A stretch of 64,000 nucleotides of DNA from Pantoea piersonii (GTDB lineage Bacteria > Pseudomonadota > Gammaproteobacteria > Enterobacterales > Enterobacteriaceae). The notes beneath the pieces were generated by a model. It was not told the DNA's origin and made no database searches. It was given only the letters and a program-made list of their open reading frames with translations. Where the stretch lies: positions 62,001 through 126,000 of the forward strand of contig NZ_RARB01000009.1 of assembly GCF_003612015.1 (NCBI RefSeq). Direction: 5' to 3'. This document shows, one piece after another, positions 1-8,182 of this stretch (the first letter of the stretch is position 1; each line of letters opens with the position of its first letter). A program made the translations under genes and the position numbers.

Positions 1-1277
1 CATTCTGCACACAATAAATTTCCTTCTGAGAGTAGAGATGTCGCGCGTACCAGGTTGTTAAAGACGGCAAGAATATCGTCACGACCGTCGGCGGCCAGGC
101 GCAGCGTGCCGAGAATGCCCGCATGGCGCGTTAAATCAGCATAGAGCGACGAGCGCCGTGAGACCTGCAAACCGGGAAAGGTCAGCGGCGGCAGCAGCGC
201 GCCCTGATGATGTTCCGCAATCCAGCTTTCCGCCTGGCGGAGCTGAGCAGGCTGGCGCAGCCGCAGCTGGCCAACGGCGCGCGGCGGCGCGGCGAAGCGC
301 AGCGCGGGCATCTCGCCGCCCGCTTCAAGCCGAAACGCGATCTCTACCCAGTTGATGCCGGTCGCCTCCTCAACCAGATTCACTACGCCCATGCCGGAAA
401 GGCGAAAACCCATTTCAAGAAAATGCGGCACGCCATCCACCACGATAAAATCGATATGAAAGGCGCCGAGCCGGTAGTCGAAGGTTTCACAGCAGAGCCT
501 CATCAGGCTGGCGAACGCGGGCGGCAGCGGCTCGGCGGCGACGGCGACGTGGCCGGATTCGTAAAAGCTGATCCCGCCCTGCGCGTCGCGATGCCGCTCA
601 ATCACTTTCTGGCAGCAGGTCAGGGCGTACGGATGACCTTCATGCACCACGCCCTGCAGCGAATATTCGTCGCCGTCCAGCCAGCTCTCAACGATAAACC
701 CGCTAAAGCTGCGGCCGCCGTAATTCATCGTCTCTTCCAGATTCTGCACGATGCCGGCAAGCCGCTCGGGCGCTTCCACCAGCCAGATCCCCAGCCCGCC
801 GCCGCTGTCCACCGGCTTGATAACACAGGGATAGATCAAGGCCTGGTGGGCATCGAGAATGCTGAGCGGCGAGGCGAAAAAGCGAAACTCCGGCTGCGGA
901 AAGCGCGGCCAGGCTTTTTTCAGCGCCATCCGCTGGGCATATTTATCCAGCGGGATAAAGGTGCGCGGCGCATCGGGCCCGGCCAGAATTTCCCGCACCC
1001 GACCGGCGCTGGCGTTGTAAGCCTCGAACCCGGCCAGCACCACGCGCGGATGCTCCAGCAGACCGGCGTGCAGACAGGCCTGCAGCACTTCCCAGGCATT
1101 TTCCGGACGATCGAGGCGAAGAATTAGATCAAACGGCAGCGTCAGGCTGAGCGACTGGTAGTCGATAAAATCGCTCATCTCCGCCAGCACGGTAAAGTAG
1201 CCGTCGCGCTTCGCCACTTCGCAGTAGGGATTCTGGCCGTCGCGCGTGGCGCCTATTTGCAGGAAGACCTTTCTCAT
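1..1277 (-). CDS. ATP-grasp family ligase, C-terminus beyond the window
   Basis: The reading frame opens with ATG at 1277 and stays open for 425 codons to the window edge, so the gene is cut. The protein starts with a pre-ATP-grasp-like Rossmann region (residues 1-110). It then shows an ATP-grasp core: YPCVIKPVDSGGGLGIW at about 149-165 is the ATP-binding glycine-rich loop, and FHIDFIVVDGVPHFLEMGFR at about 273-292 holds the acidic Mg-binding residues. ATP-grasp enzymes join a carboxylate to an amine or thiol through an acyl phosphate. The substrate cannot be told. The start lies 18 nt downstream of the PP-loop gene stop on the same strand, so the two are very probably co-transcribed. It could be an amino-acid ligase of a peptide or antimetabolite pathway; that is inference. 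Confidence 0.85.
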   Translation of the reverse strand, partial: MRKVFLQIGATRDGQNPYCEVAKRDGYFTVLAEMSDFIDYQSLSLTLPFDLILRLDRPENAWEVLQACLHAGLLEHPRVVLAGFEAYNASAGRVREILAGPDAPRTFIPLDKYAQRMALKKAWPRFPQPEFRFFASPLSILDAHQALIYPCVIKPVDSGGGLGIWLVEAPERLAGIVQNLEETMNYGGRSFSGFIVESWLDGDEYSLQGVVHEGHPYALTCCQKVIERHRDAQGGISFYESGHVAVAAEPLPPAFASLMRLCCETFDYRLGAFHIDFIVVDGVPHFLEMGFRLSGMGVVNLVEEATGINWVEIAFRLEAGGEMPALRFAAPPRAVGQLRLRQPAQLRQAESWIAEHHQGALLPPLTFPGLQVSRRSSLYADLTRHAGILGTLRLAADGRDDILAVFNNLVRATSLLSEGNLLCAE

Positions 1278-1295
1278 CGCTTCGCCTTACCGGGA

Positions 1296-2762
1296 TCAGC
1301 GCCCGGAAATCACTTCGGTCACGGTATCCTGCAGGACGCCGTGGTTAACCTGAATCACCGCCTTGTGCGGATCGAAGCGCAGAACGCGCGACAGCGGATC
1401 GGCGCTTTTGCCCTCCAGCAGCGAACTCACCTGGCTGCTGCGCCAGCAGTGGCGCATCTGGGCGAGATCCAGGCCGGAGAGCTGGTTCAGCTGCTGCGTC
1501 AGCGCCGCGTCGTCGCGCTCGCCGGAGAGTAGCTGGCGAATCGCCGTTTCATCCAGCGCGATCCGCTGCTGCGTCAGCCAGTTGTGCAGCTGGTTGCCCT
1601 GGGCGATAAAGGGGGAGTAGATCATGCAAATCAGTTGGGTCTCATCGAGGCCGAACGCCTCAGCGGCAAAGCGCGCCGCGCGCTGGCGCTGCTGTTCGAT
1701 AGCCTCGTCATCCTGATAGCGCGCCGCCATCTCGGCGATCAGCGGCTGCGGAAAATCTTTCTGCGCCATCAGCCCCAGCGCAAAGCGCACATATTCGCGG
1801 ATGCCTTCAGCATAGCTGCGCTGCAGCAGCGTTTCCGCGCGCAGACCGCGAATATGCGCCATCAGCGTCGGGTTGCCGCAGTCCGATTCGGAAAAGCTGA
1901 ACATCAGCGCGTCGAAGCGAAAGCGCATAAAGTCATTGAGCAACGCCCAGTGCGCGCCAGCTTCGTAAGCGGTGTCCTGATAGATATTGAAGAACAGCGG
2001 GTTACGCGTCAGCTGATGCATGATGCGGCGCGCGGGCGTGACGCCCTCTTCGCCGTGAATGGCAGCCGAGTAGCGATCGGCCACGCCGTCGAGCGTCTGT
2101 AGAAAGCCGCGAAAGCCCTGATCTTTTTCCGCCGTCGGCGCGTTAAACAGGCGGGAAAGGTGGCGCGCCCAAGCGACATAGGCGGTCTGCTCCTGCGGCG
2201 AGTCGCCGGTGATAATCAGGTCCACGCCGCCGTTATAGTGCGCCGCCAGGCCGAACGAATTCACCATGCTGAGGTTGCAGGCGTTGCAGAAGGTCGAGCG
2301 CGCGTCGGCGCGAAAGCGGTGGCCGTTCATCAGCACATCGCTGCGGTTTTGCTGGCGCACTGCCTCAGGCAGGGGAAGATGACGTTCAAAAGGGCGGATC
2401 TGCTGGCCATCGACGATCAGACTCTCTACGAAGGCGTCATGGTGAATAGCCAGCGCGTGGTAAACGCGGTCGATATTCTCCATCACGCTGTCGCTCATGG
2501 CGGCGTGGCGGTTGGTGCTGATGCGCAGGCGAAAGGTGTCGCCGCGCTGCTGCCAGATTAATCCCTGAATATAGCGCACATAGGCCACCATATAGCTGCT
2601 GTCTTTACCGCCGCCGTAGGCGAGCAGAATGCGGTTGCGCGAGAGATGCTCGCTATCAGGCAGCGCGGCAAGCAGGCGATGAGAGCACCGTTTAGCGGAA
2701 TCGATGATTGCGGGCGTCAGATAGCCTTCAATTTCTCTCATCATGGTGGACAGATTATTCAT
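1296..2762 (-). CDS. PP-loop (N-type) ATP pyrophosphatase, unknown substrate
   Basis: A 488-residue protein from ATG 2762; an in-frame ATG at 2822 would add 20 residues, but 2762 has the purine-rich GGAAA upstream. YGGGKDS at residues 49-55 is a PP-loop, close to the SGGxDS signature of ATP pyrophosphatases such as TilS, TtcA, GMP synthetase and asparagine synthetase. These enzymes adenylylate a substrate before amination or sulfur transfer. A CNAC pair at 159-162 followed by a small-residue helix and an LIITGDSP strand recalls the CxxC region of TtcA-like thiolases, but the match is only general. The long C-terminal half (about 250-488) resembles nothing I recognise. It heads an operon with the ATP-grasp gene and is divergent from a MocR regulator. 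Confidence 0.8.
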   Translation of the reverse strand: MNNLSTMMREIEGYLTPAIIDSAKRCSHRLLAALPDSEHLSRNRILLAYGGGKDSSYMVAYVRYIQGLIWQQRGDTFRLRISTNRHAAMSDSVMENIDRVYHALAIHHDAFVESLIVDGQQIRPFERHLPLPEAVRQQNRSDVLMNGHRFRADARSTFCNACNLSMVNSFGLAAHYNGGVDLIITGDSPQEQTAYVAWARHLSRLFNAPTAEKDQGFRGFLQTLDGVADRYSAAIHGEEGVTPARRIMHQLTRNPLFFNIYQDTAYEAGAHWALLNDFMRFRFDALMFSFSESDCGNPTLMAHIRGLRAETLLQRSYAEGIREYVRFALGLMAQKDFPQPLIAEMAARYQDDEAIEQQRQRAARFAAEAFGLDETQLICMIYSPFIAQGNQLHNWLTQQRIALDETAIRQLLSGERDDAALTQQLNQLSGLDLAQMRHCWRSSQVSSLLEGKSADPLSRVLRFDPHKAVIQVNHGVLQDTVTEVISGR

Positions 2763-2940
2763 TTCTCGCGTTTTCCTTTGGCTGATAAACTCGGTTAAAT
2801 GCACGTAACCCGGTGATTTCATGAAAAACAGGCCATTAAGCGGTGTAGCAATGAATGCCTGAACTGAGACGGTCGTCAGGGAACCTGGCGCAGAGAACGG
2901 AATGGTTTTGCGTCATAAATAATTAAGAGATGCAGCCTAA

Positions 2941-2957
2941 AGTACTTTGAATGTACT
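2941..2957. promoter_or_regulatory. Inverted repeat in the mocR / PP-loop divergent promoter
   Basis: AGTAC and GTACT arms are separated by 7 bases, about 43 bp upstream of the MocR-type start and 179 bp upstream of the PP-loop start. MocR regulators commonly bind repeats in the shared promoter with their divergent target, so this is a candidate operator. No binding data are implied. Confidence 0.35.
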
Positions 2958-2999
2958 CTCTTGAATACGCACAGATCAGTACGATATGGGGTGGAACAG

Positions 3000-4451
3000 A
3001 TGCCCGGTGAAACGGACGAGCAGGAGAGTCAGAGCAGTCGTTACCGCCAGATAGCCGAGCAGATCAAGCAGGCTATTCGCAGCGGCTCGCTGCTGCCCGA
3101 CAGCCGGTTGCCCTCAGTGCGCACGCTGGCTACGCAGTACAGCGTCAGCCTGACGACCGCGCTAAAAACGTTACGCACGCTGGAGGATGAGCGCTTTGCG
3201 GTGGCGAAACCGAAATCGGGCTTTTTCGTTGCGGCGCGCCTGACGCATAAAGAGGCGCAGCCGTCGCAGTTAGCGCAGCCGCGCCTGGTCGCGCCGCTGG
3301 ATGAACAGACGGAGATGCATCTGGCGATCCTCGGCTCGGAGTGCCGCGTTCGTCTCGATCTGGCGAACGGCGACAGCTCGCTCTATCCGGTAAAAAAAAT
3401 CGGGCTGCTGATGCGCCAGATGGGATACAGCAAACCGGCGCTGCTGGGCACGACGGTTAAAGGCACCGGTTACCTGCCGCTGAAGCATGAGATCGCGCGC
3501 CGCGCGGTGGAGTACGGCTGTAATATCAGCGCTGACGATATTCTGATCACCAACGGCTGTATTGAGGCGGTATCGCTGTCGCTGCGGGCAACGCTCAAGC
3601 CTGGCGACGTAGTGGCGGTGGAGTCACCCTGCTACTTCGTGCTGCTGCAGATGCTGCATAATCTCAACCTGCGCGTCATCGAAGTAGAGGCCGGGCCAGA
3701 AGGTTATGTCGACGTCGAAAAGCTTACTGCGCTGTTTCGTCGTAAAGCGGTACAGGCCTTTCTCACCATCAGCAACGTCAACAATCCGCTCGGTAAATCG
3801 ATTCCCAACGAGCAGAAAGCCTATATCGCTCGTCAGGCCGATGAGAATGATGTGGTTATCGTTGAAGATGATATTTTCGGCGACACCGCCTTCGGCGAAC
3901 GGCGTCCCTTTCCGATGCGCGCGTTTAGCCCCAACGCCATCCTGTGCAGCGGCTTTTCTAAAACCATCGCGCCCGGCATTCGCATTGGCTGGGTACACAG
4001 CGTCAACTACATGCGCAAGATCGCTTCGCTGAAATATACCTCGACCATGGGCACCTCGACGCTGTCGCAGGCGGCGATCGCCGAACTGCTGCGCAGCGGC
4101 GGCTATGATGCCCATCTGCGCAAGTTGCGGCGCGAGCTGGCCGGACAGATCCAGAAGATGCGGCAGTCGCTGCTGAGCGAATTCCCGGCGGGCACGCGCG
4201 TCTCAGAACCGGAAGGGGGCTATGTGTTGTGGGTAGAGATGCCGCATCGGGCGCTGAACGTGCGCGCGCTGTTTCTCAAGGCGCGTAACGCCGGCATCGG
4301 TATCGCGCCGGGCCATATTTTCGCTACCGATCACCGCTACGACCACTGTTTCCGGCTTAACGCCGGGTTTGGCTGGAATAAAGAAGTCGAGCAGGCGATC
4401 CGCCAGCTGGCGCAGTGGTGTCGGGAGTCGCTGGTGGAAACGGAAGAGTAG
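3000..4451 (+). CDS. MocR-family regulator (GntR HTH fused to PLP aminotransferase)
   Basis: Start ATG 3000 follows GGGGTGG; a TTG at 2961 could add 13 residues. The 483-residue protein has a GntR-type winged helix (about 12-80, with the characteristic SRLPSVRTLA motif) and then a fold-I aminotransferase domain of about 350 residues. In the latter, NNPLG, EDDIFGD and GFSKTIAPGIRIGW mark the PLP pocket; the lysine of FSK should carry PLP. MocR proteins use the PLP domain as an effector sensor and control nearby transport, amino-acid or vitamin genes. Its divergent position next to the PP-loop/ATP-grasp operon makes that operon the likely target, with an amino compound as effector. Both are inference. 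Confidence 0.88.
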   Translation: MPGETDEQESQSSRYRQIAEQIKQAIRSGSLLPDSRLPSVRTLATQYSVSLTTALKTLRTLEDERFAVAKPKSGFFVAARLTHKEAQPSQLAQPRLVAPLDEQTEMHLAILGSECRVRLDLANGDSSLYPVKKIGLLMRQMGYSKPALLGTTVKGTGYLPLKHEIARRAVEYGCNISADDILITNGCIEAVSLSLRATLKPGDVVAVESPCYFVLLQMLHNLNLRVIEVEAGPEGYVDVEKLTALFRRKAVQAFLTISNVNNPLGKSIPNEQKAYIARQADENDVVIVEDDIFGDTAFGERRPFPMRAFSPNAILCSGFSKTIAPGIRIGWVHSVNYMRKIASLKYTSTMGTSTLSQAAIAELLRSGGYDAHLRKLRRELAGQIQKMRQSLLSEFPAGTRVSEPEGGYVLWVEMPHRALNVRALFLKARNAGIGIAPGHIFATDHRYDHCFRLNAGFGWNKEVEQAIRQLAQWCRESLVETEE

Positions 4452-4476
4452 TAAGCTCCGGTCAGGCCGGAGCTTA
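4452..4476. terminator. Bidirectional terminator between mocR-like gene and avtA
   Basis: A 10-bp perfect stem, TAAGCTCCGG / CCGGAGCTTA, with a 5-nt loop, immediately follows the mocR-like stop codon. It lies between two convergent genes and is followed by short A/T stretches on both sides. Confidence 0.7.
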
Positions 4477-4490
4477 TTCAGGGCAGCCGA

Positions 4491-5744
4491 TCACACCTGC
4501 TCCGCAAACGCCTTTTCTACCTCTTCCGCCAGAATCTGCACCGCGCGCTCGATGGTCTCGGCGTCCGGCACATAGTTCATGCGCATGCACTGGTGCGTGT
4601 GCGGCCACGCCTGCTCCAGGCCGGGGAAGAAAAAGTGGCCCGGCACCATTAATACGCCGCGCGCCTTCAGCCGCTGGTAGAGCGCCTCGGTGCTGATCGG
4701 CAGATCGCGGAACCAGAGCCAGAGGAAAATCGCGCCTTCCGGTTTATGGATCAGGCAGCGTTCTTCCGACAGATAGCGGCGAAGAATCGCGATCGTCTGC
4801 GTCACTTTCGCCTGATAGAAGGGCTTAATCACCTCTTCCGACAATCGCAGCAGGTCGCCGCGCTGGATCATCTCGGCGGCGATAGCGGGGCCAATGCTGC
4901 CGGGTGCCAGGCTGATAATGCCGTTCATATTGCTGATGGCACCGATAGTCTTTTCGTCGGCGACGATAATGCCGCAGCGTGCGCCGGGCAGACCGAGCTT
5001 CGACAGGCTCATGCAGAGAATAATATTGGGATTCCACAGCGGGCGCGCTTCGCTGAAGATAATGCCGGGGAAAGGCACGCCGTAGGCGTTGTCGATCAGC
5101 AGCGGCACATCATGCTGCTGCGCCAGCGCGTCAAGCTGCATCAGCTCGTCGTCGGTCACTACGTTGCCGGTCGGATTGGTCGGGCGCGACACGCAGATCA
5201 GGCCGATGTCGTCATGCATCGGCAGATGTTCGAAATCGACGTGATATTTAAACTGTCCTTCCGGCAGCAGCTCAATATTGGGTTTCGCGGAAACGAACAA
5301 CCCTTCATCCAGGCCGGCATCGGCGTAACCCAGATATTCAGGCGCCAGCGGAAAGAGCACGCGCTTTTTGCTGCCGTCGGCGCGGCGACCGGCGAACAGA
5401 TTAAACAGATAGAAAAAGGCGCTCTGGCTGCCGTTGGTCAGGGCGATGTTCTGTGCGGTTACCGGCCAGCCTAATTCGCTGCTGAGCAGCGTCGCCAACG
5501 CATTCAGCAGCGTGGCTTTGCCGCGCGGGCCGTCATAGTTGCAGAGCGCTTCGCTCAGCTTGCCCTCGTCATGCATCTGCTGCAGCAGCTGCTGAAAATA
5601 GGCATTCATCGCCGGGATCTGCGCCGGATTGCCGCCGCCGAGCATAATGGTGCCGGGCGTGCGCAGGCCTGCGCCCATATCTTCCATCAGACGTGAGATG
5701 CCGGTGTGCTGGGTAAACTTGTCGCCGAACTGAGAAAAAGCCAT
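4491..5744 (-). CDS. avtA: Valine-pyruvate aminotransferase
   Basis: The 417-residue product matches AvtA almost throughout: LRTPGTIMLGGGNPAQIP at 28-45, LTNGSQSAFFYLFNLFAGRR at 102-121 and the PLP-lysine motif MSLSKLG (Lys249) are all family hallmarks. AvtA (transaminase C) moves the amino group between valine or alanine and the matching 2-oxo acids, so it links pyruvate to valine and alanine synthesis in the cytoplasm. I chose ATG 5744, which gives the E. coli length and the N-terminus MAFSQFGDKF; an upstream ATG at 5780 would add 12 residues. A hairpin at 5787-5805 separates it from the ketogluconate operon, so it may be transcribed alone. Confidence 0.96.
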   Translation of the reverse strand: MAFSQFGDKFTQHTGISRLMEDMGAGLRTPGTIMLGGGNPAQIPAMNAYFQQLLQQMHDEGKLSEALCNYDGPRGKATLLNALATLLSSELGWPVTAQNIALTNGSQSAFFYLFNLFAGRRADGSKKRVLFPLAPEYLGYADAGLDEGLFVSAKPNIELLPEGQFKYHVDFEHLPMHDDIGLICVSRPTNPTGNVVTDDELMQLDALAQQHDVPLLIDNAYGVPFPGIIFSEARPLWNPNIILCMSLSKLGLPGARCGIIVADEKTIGAISNMNGIISLAPGSIGPAIAAEMIQRGDLLRLSEEVIKPFYQAKVTQTIAILRRYLSEERCLIHKPEGAIFLWLWFRDLPISTEALYQRLKARGVLMVPGHFFFPGLEQAWPHTHQCMRMNYVPDAETIERAVQILAEEVEKAFAEQV

Positions 5745-5786
5745 ATAGAAGTTAAAAACGTGTGACGAATGGGAAACCAACGATAA

Positions 5787-5805
5787 CGCCCGCCAGCGGC
5801 GGGCG
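5787..5805 (-). terminator. Hairpin at the end of the kgu operon
   Basis: CGCCCGCC / GGCGGGCG stem of 8 bp with a 3-nt loop lies just after the ghrB stop, on the leftward strand. The tail is only TTAT, so termination may be partial and avtA may be read through at a low level. Confidence 0.5.
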
Positions 5806-5821
5806 CAATGGAAAGGGCGGA

Positions 5822-6793
5822 TTACTTAAGCACGTCAGGATTGACGCAGTTCTTTTCCACCTTGCCGGTCAGCGCGGCGATCAGGTTCTCTACCGCATCC
5901 TGCGCCATACCGTAACGCGTTTCATGGGTAGCGGAGCCGATGTGCGGCAGCGTTACCACGTTAGGCAAAGAGAAGAGCGGCGATGAGGTCAAGGGTTCCT
6001 TCTCGAATACGTCCAGGCCCGCCGCGTGGATCGTGCCCTCTTTCAGCGCGGCGATCAGCGCCTCTTCGTCCACCACCGGACCGCGTCCGGCGTTGATCAG
6101 GATGGCGCTCGGCTTCATGAGCTTAAGCTGCGCCGCGCTGATCATATGGTGTGTCTGCTCGGTCAGCGGCAGGCTGATGCAGACAAAATCGCTCTCTTTC
6201 AGCAGCGTCTCCAGATCGCAGCGCTGCGCGCTGAAGCGAGACTGCGCCTCTTCATGTTCGCGACGCGCGTTATAAAGCACTTTCATCCCGAAGCCAAAGT
6301 GCGCACGCTGCGCCAGCGCCATGCCGATGCGGCCCATGCCGAGAATGCCGAGGGTTTTATGGTGCACGTCGACGCCGAATCTGTCTGGCCCGATGCTTTT
6401 GTCCCACTGGCCCGCTTTTACCCATGCGTCCAGTTCGGTCACGCGGCGTGCGCTGCTCAGCACCAGCGCCATCATGGTGTCGGCCACCGTTTCGGTCAGC
6501 ACCGTCGGCGTATGCATCAGCAGCACATGGCGTTGATTGAGCGCGTCGACGTCGAAGTTGTCGTACCCCACAGATACGGTTGAGCAGGCGCGCAGCTTCG
6601 GCATCTTCGCCAGCAGTTCGCCGTCGACCTTGCCGCCAGAGCCGATCAGCCCTTCGGCCTGCGCCAGCGCGTCAGCGTGCTGCTGCTGACTCTCCGGCGA
6701 CAGATCGCGGATTTCGGTTACGCTGAAGTGGGCGTCAAGCCGGGCGCGCAGGTCGTCCGGCAGGCTTTTATACAGAATCACGGATGGTTTCAT
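5822..6793 (-). CDS. ghrB: 2-ketogluconate / glyoxylate / hydroxypyruvate reductase (GhrB, TkrA)
   Basis: A 323-residue D-2-hydroxyacid dehydrogenase that follows E. coli GhrB along its length. The dinucleotide motif GMGRIG is at 152-157. The catalytic triad is in place as Arg237 ([10 protein letters not shown]), Glu266 (DVFEKEP) and His284 (LPHIGSAT). The enzyme uses NAD(P)H to reduce glyoxylate, hydroxypyruvate and 2-ketogluconate. Here it is the last gene of a 2-ketogluconate operon, where the kguD role (reduction of 2-keto-6-phosphogluconate to 6-phosphogluconate) would be expected. Family membership does not separate the phosphorylated from the free substrate. A short hairpin (6819-6840) lies in the gap from kguT. 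Confidence 0.93.
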   Translation of the reverse strand: MKPSVILYKSLPDDLRARLDAHFSVTEIRDLSPESQQQHADALAQAEGLIGSGGKVDGELLAKMPKLRACSTVSVGYDNFDVDALNQRHVLLMHTPTVLTETVADTMMALVLSSARRVTELDAWVKAGQWDKSIGPDRFGVDVHHKTLGILGMGRIGMALAQRAHFGFGMKVLYNARREHEEAQSRFSAQRCDLETLLKESDFVCISLPLTEQTHHMISAAQLKLMKPSAILINAGRGPVVDEEALIAALKEGTIHAAGLDVFEKEPLTSSPLFSLPNVVTLPHIGSATHETRYGMAQDAVENLIAALTGKVEKNCVNPDVLK

Positions 6794-6818
6794 CGTTCGC
6801 TCCCTGTAAAACGTGTGA

Positions 6819-6840
6819 CGGGCGACACACAGGTCGCCCG
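6819..6840 (-). other. Intercistronic hairpin between kguT and ghrB
   Basis: CGGGCGAC / GTCGCCCG, an 8-bp perfect stem with a 6-nt loop, sits in the 72-nt gap and lacks a T tract. It may stabilise or process the operon mRNA rather than terminate it. Confidence 0.45.
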
Positions 6841-6865
6841 GAGAAGAGGGTCAGCGCTTACGCTT

Positions 6866-8146
6866 TCAGGCGTGTTTCGCACCGTGCAGCGGCGGCGTTT
6901 TATTTTCGGTCGGCTTGACGATTAACGTCAGCCACACCGATACCAGCAGCGCTGCGCCCATAAAGATATAGGAGGCTGCCGGACTGCCCGTCGCTCCATT
7001 AAGATAGCCGACAATCCAGGAACCGACGAACGATCCCAGCGCACCCATGCTGTTGATCAACGCCATCGCGCCGCCGGAGACGTTGCGCGGCAGCATTTCC
7101 GGGATGATGGCGAAGAAAGGTCCGTAAGGCGCATACATGGCTCCGCCTGCAATCACCAGCAGCGCGTAAGAGAGCCAGAAATTGCCGCTACCCACCAGAT
7201 ATGAGCCGAGGAATGCCAGCGCGCCGATCAGCAGCAGCGGCCAGACGAAGAGTTTGCGGTTCTGCATTTTGTCCGACGCCCAGGAGACGACGATCATCGC
7301 AATGGTCGCCGCCAGATAAGGCACGGCTGACAGCCAGCCCGCTTCCACCATGCCCATCTGCGTGCCGTTGCGCAGAATTGACGGCAGCCACAGCACGAAG
7401 CCATAAACGCCGATGCTCCAGGCGAAATATTGCATGCAGAGCAGAATAACGTTGCGGTTGCGGAAGGCCTCGCCGTAGTTGCGTACCGCCTTGATATTCT
7501 CCTGCTCTTTTTTCAGCTGGGCGGCCAGCGCGGCTTTCTCTTCATCGCTCATCCAGCGCGACTGCTCCGGCTTATCCTGCACCATAAACCACCAGGCGAC
7601 AGCCCAGATTACGGCCGGGATCCCTTCGAAGATAAACATCTCGCGCCAGCCGAACGCGTTAATCAGATAGCCGGATACCACCGACATCCAGAGCACCGTG
7701 ACCGGGTTACCCAGGATCAGGAAGGTATTTGCGCGCGAGCGTTCCGATTTGGTGAACCAGTTACTGATATAAATCAGCATGGCAGGCATAACCGCCGCTT
7801 CCACCACGCCGAGTACGAAGCGGATCGCCGCCAGCATCGGGATATTGCTCACTATGCCGGTCAGCGAAGCGCAGACGCCCCACAGCACCAGACACCAGAA
7901 AATCAGTTTTTTCACGCTGCGGCGTTCGGCATAAACCGCGCCGGGGATCTGGAAAAAGAAGTAGCCGAGAAAAAAGAGCGCGCCCAGCAGCGAGGACATG
8001 CCTTTGGTAATGCCCAGGTCGTCGTTTATGCCGGCGGCAGAGGCGAAGCTAAAGTTTGCGCGATCCAGATACGCCAGACTGTAGGTGATAAACACGATGG
8101 GCATGATATACCACCAGCGTTTCGGCGCGATTGTCTGCGTTTTCAT
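6866..8146 (-). CDS. kguT: 2-ketogluconate transporter, MFS (anion:cation symporter group)
   Basis: The 426-residue protein has about 12 hydrophobic segments. The N-terminus, WWYIMPIVFITYSLAYLDRANFSFA, is typical of the ACS branch of the major facilitator superfamily (hexuronate, glucarate and phthalate carriers). RANF and the loop after TM2 (YAERRSVKK) are the conserved family features. The start is supported by AGGAG upstream of ATG 8146. In this operon, beside ketogluconokinase, the expected job is proton-driven uptake of 2-keto-D-gluconate across the inner membrane. Sequence alone does not prove the substrate; the operon and its operator make it likely. Confidence 0.85.
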   Translation of the reverse strand: MKTQTIAPKRWWYIMPIVFITYSLAYLDRANFSFASAAGINDDLGITKGMSSLLGALFFLGYFFFQIPGAVYAERRSVKKLIFWCLVLWGVCASLTGIVSNIPMLAAIRFVLGVVEAAVMPAMLIYISNWFTKSERSRANTFLILGNPVTVLWMSVVSGYLINAFGWREMFIFEGIPAVIWAVAWWFMVQDKPEQSRWMSDEEKAALAAQLKKEQENIKAVRNYGEAFRNRNVILLCMQYFAWSIGVYGFVLWLPSILRNGTQMGMVEAGWLSAVPYLAATIAMIVVSWASDKMQNRKLFVWPLLLIGALAFLGSYLVGSGNFWLSYALLVIAGGAMYAPYGPFFAIIPEMLPRNVSGGAMALINSMGALGSFVGSWIVGYLNGATGSPAASYIFMGAALLVSVWLTLIVKPTENKTPPLHGAKHA

Positions 8147-8182
8147 GATGTTCTCCTCTGATATTGCGGTTCCGGATGCAGG

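Noticed and set aside
207..1127. 306-codon open frame on the plus strand
   Set aside because: It lies antisense to the ATP-grasp gene, whose protein has clear family motifs; the plus frame is His/Ala/Gln-rich and has none. It is an effect of GC-rich codon bias.
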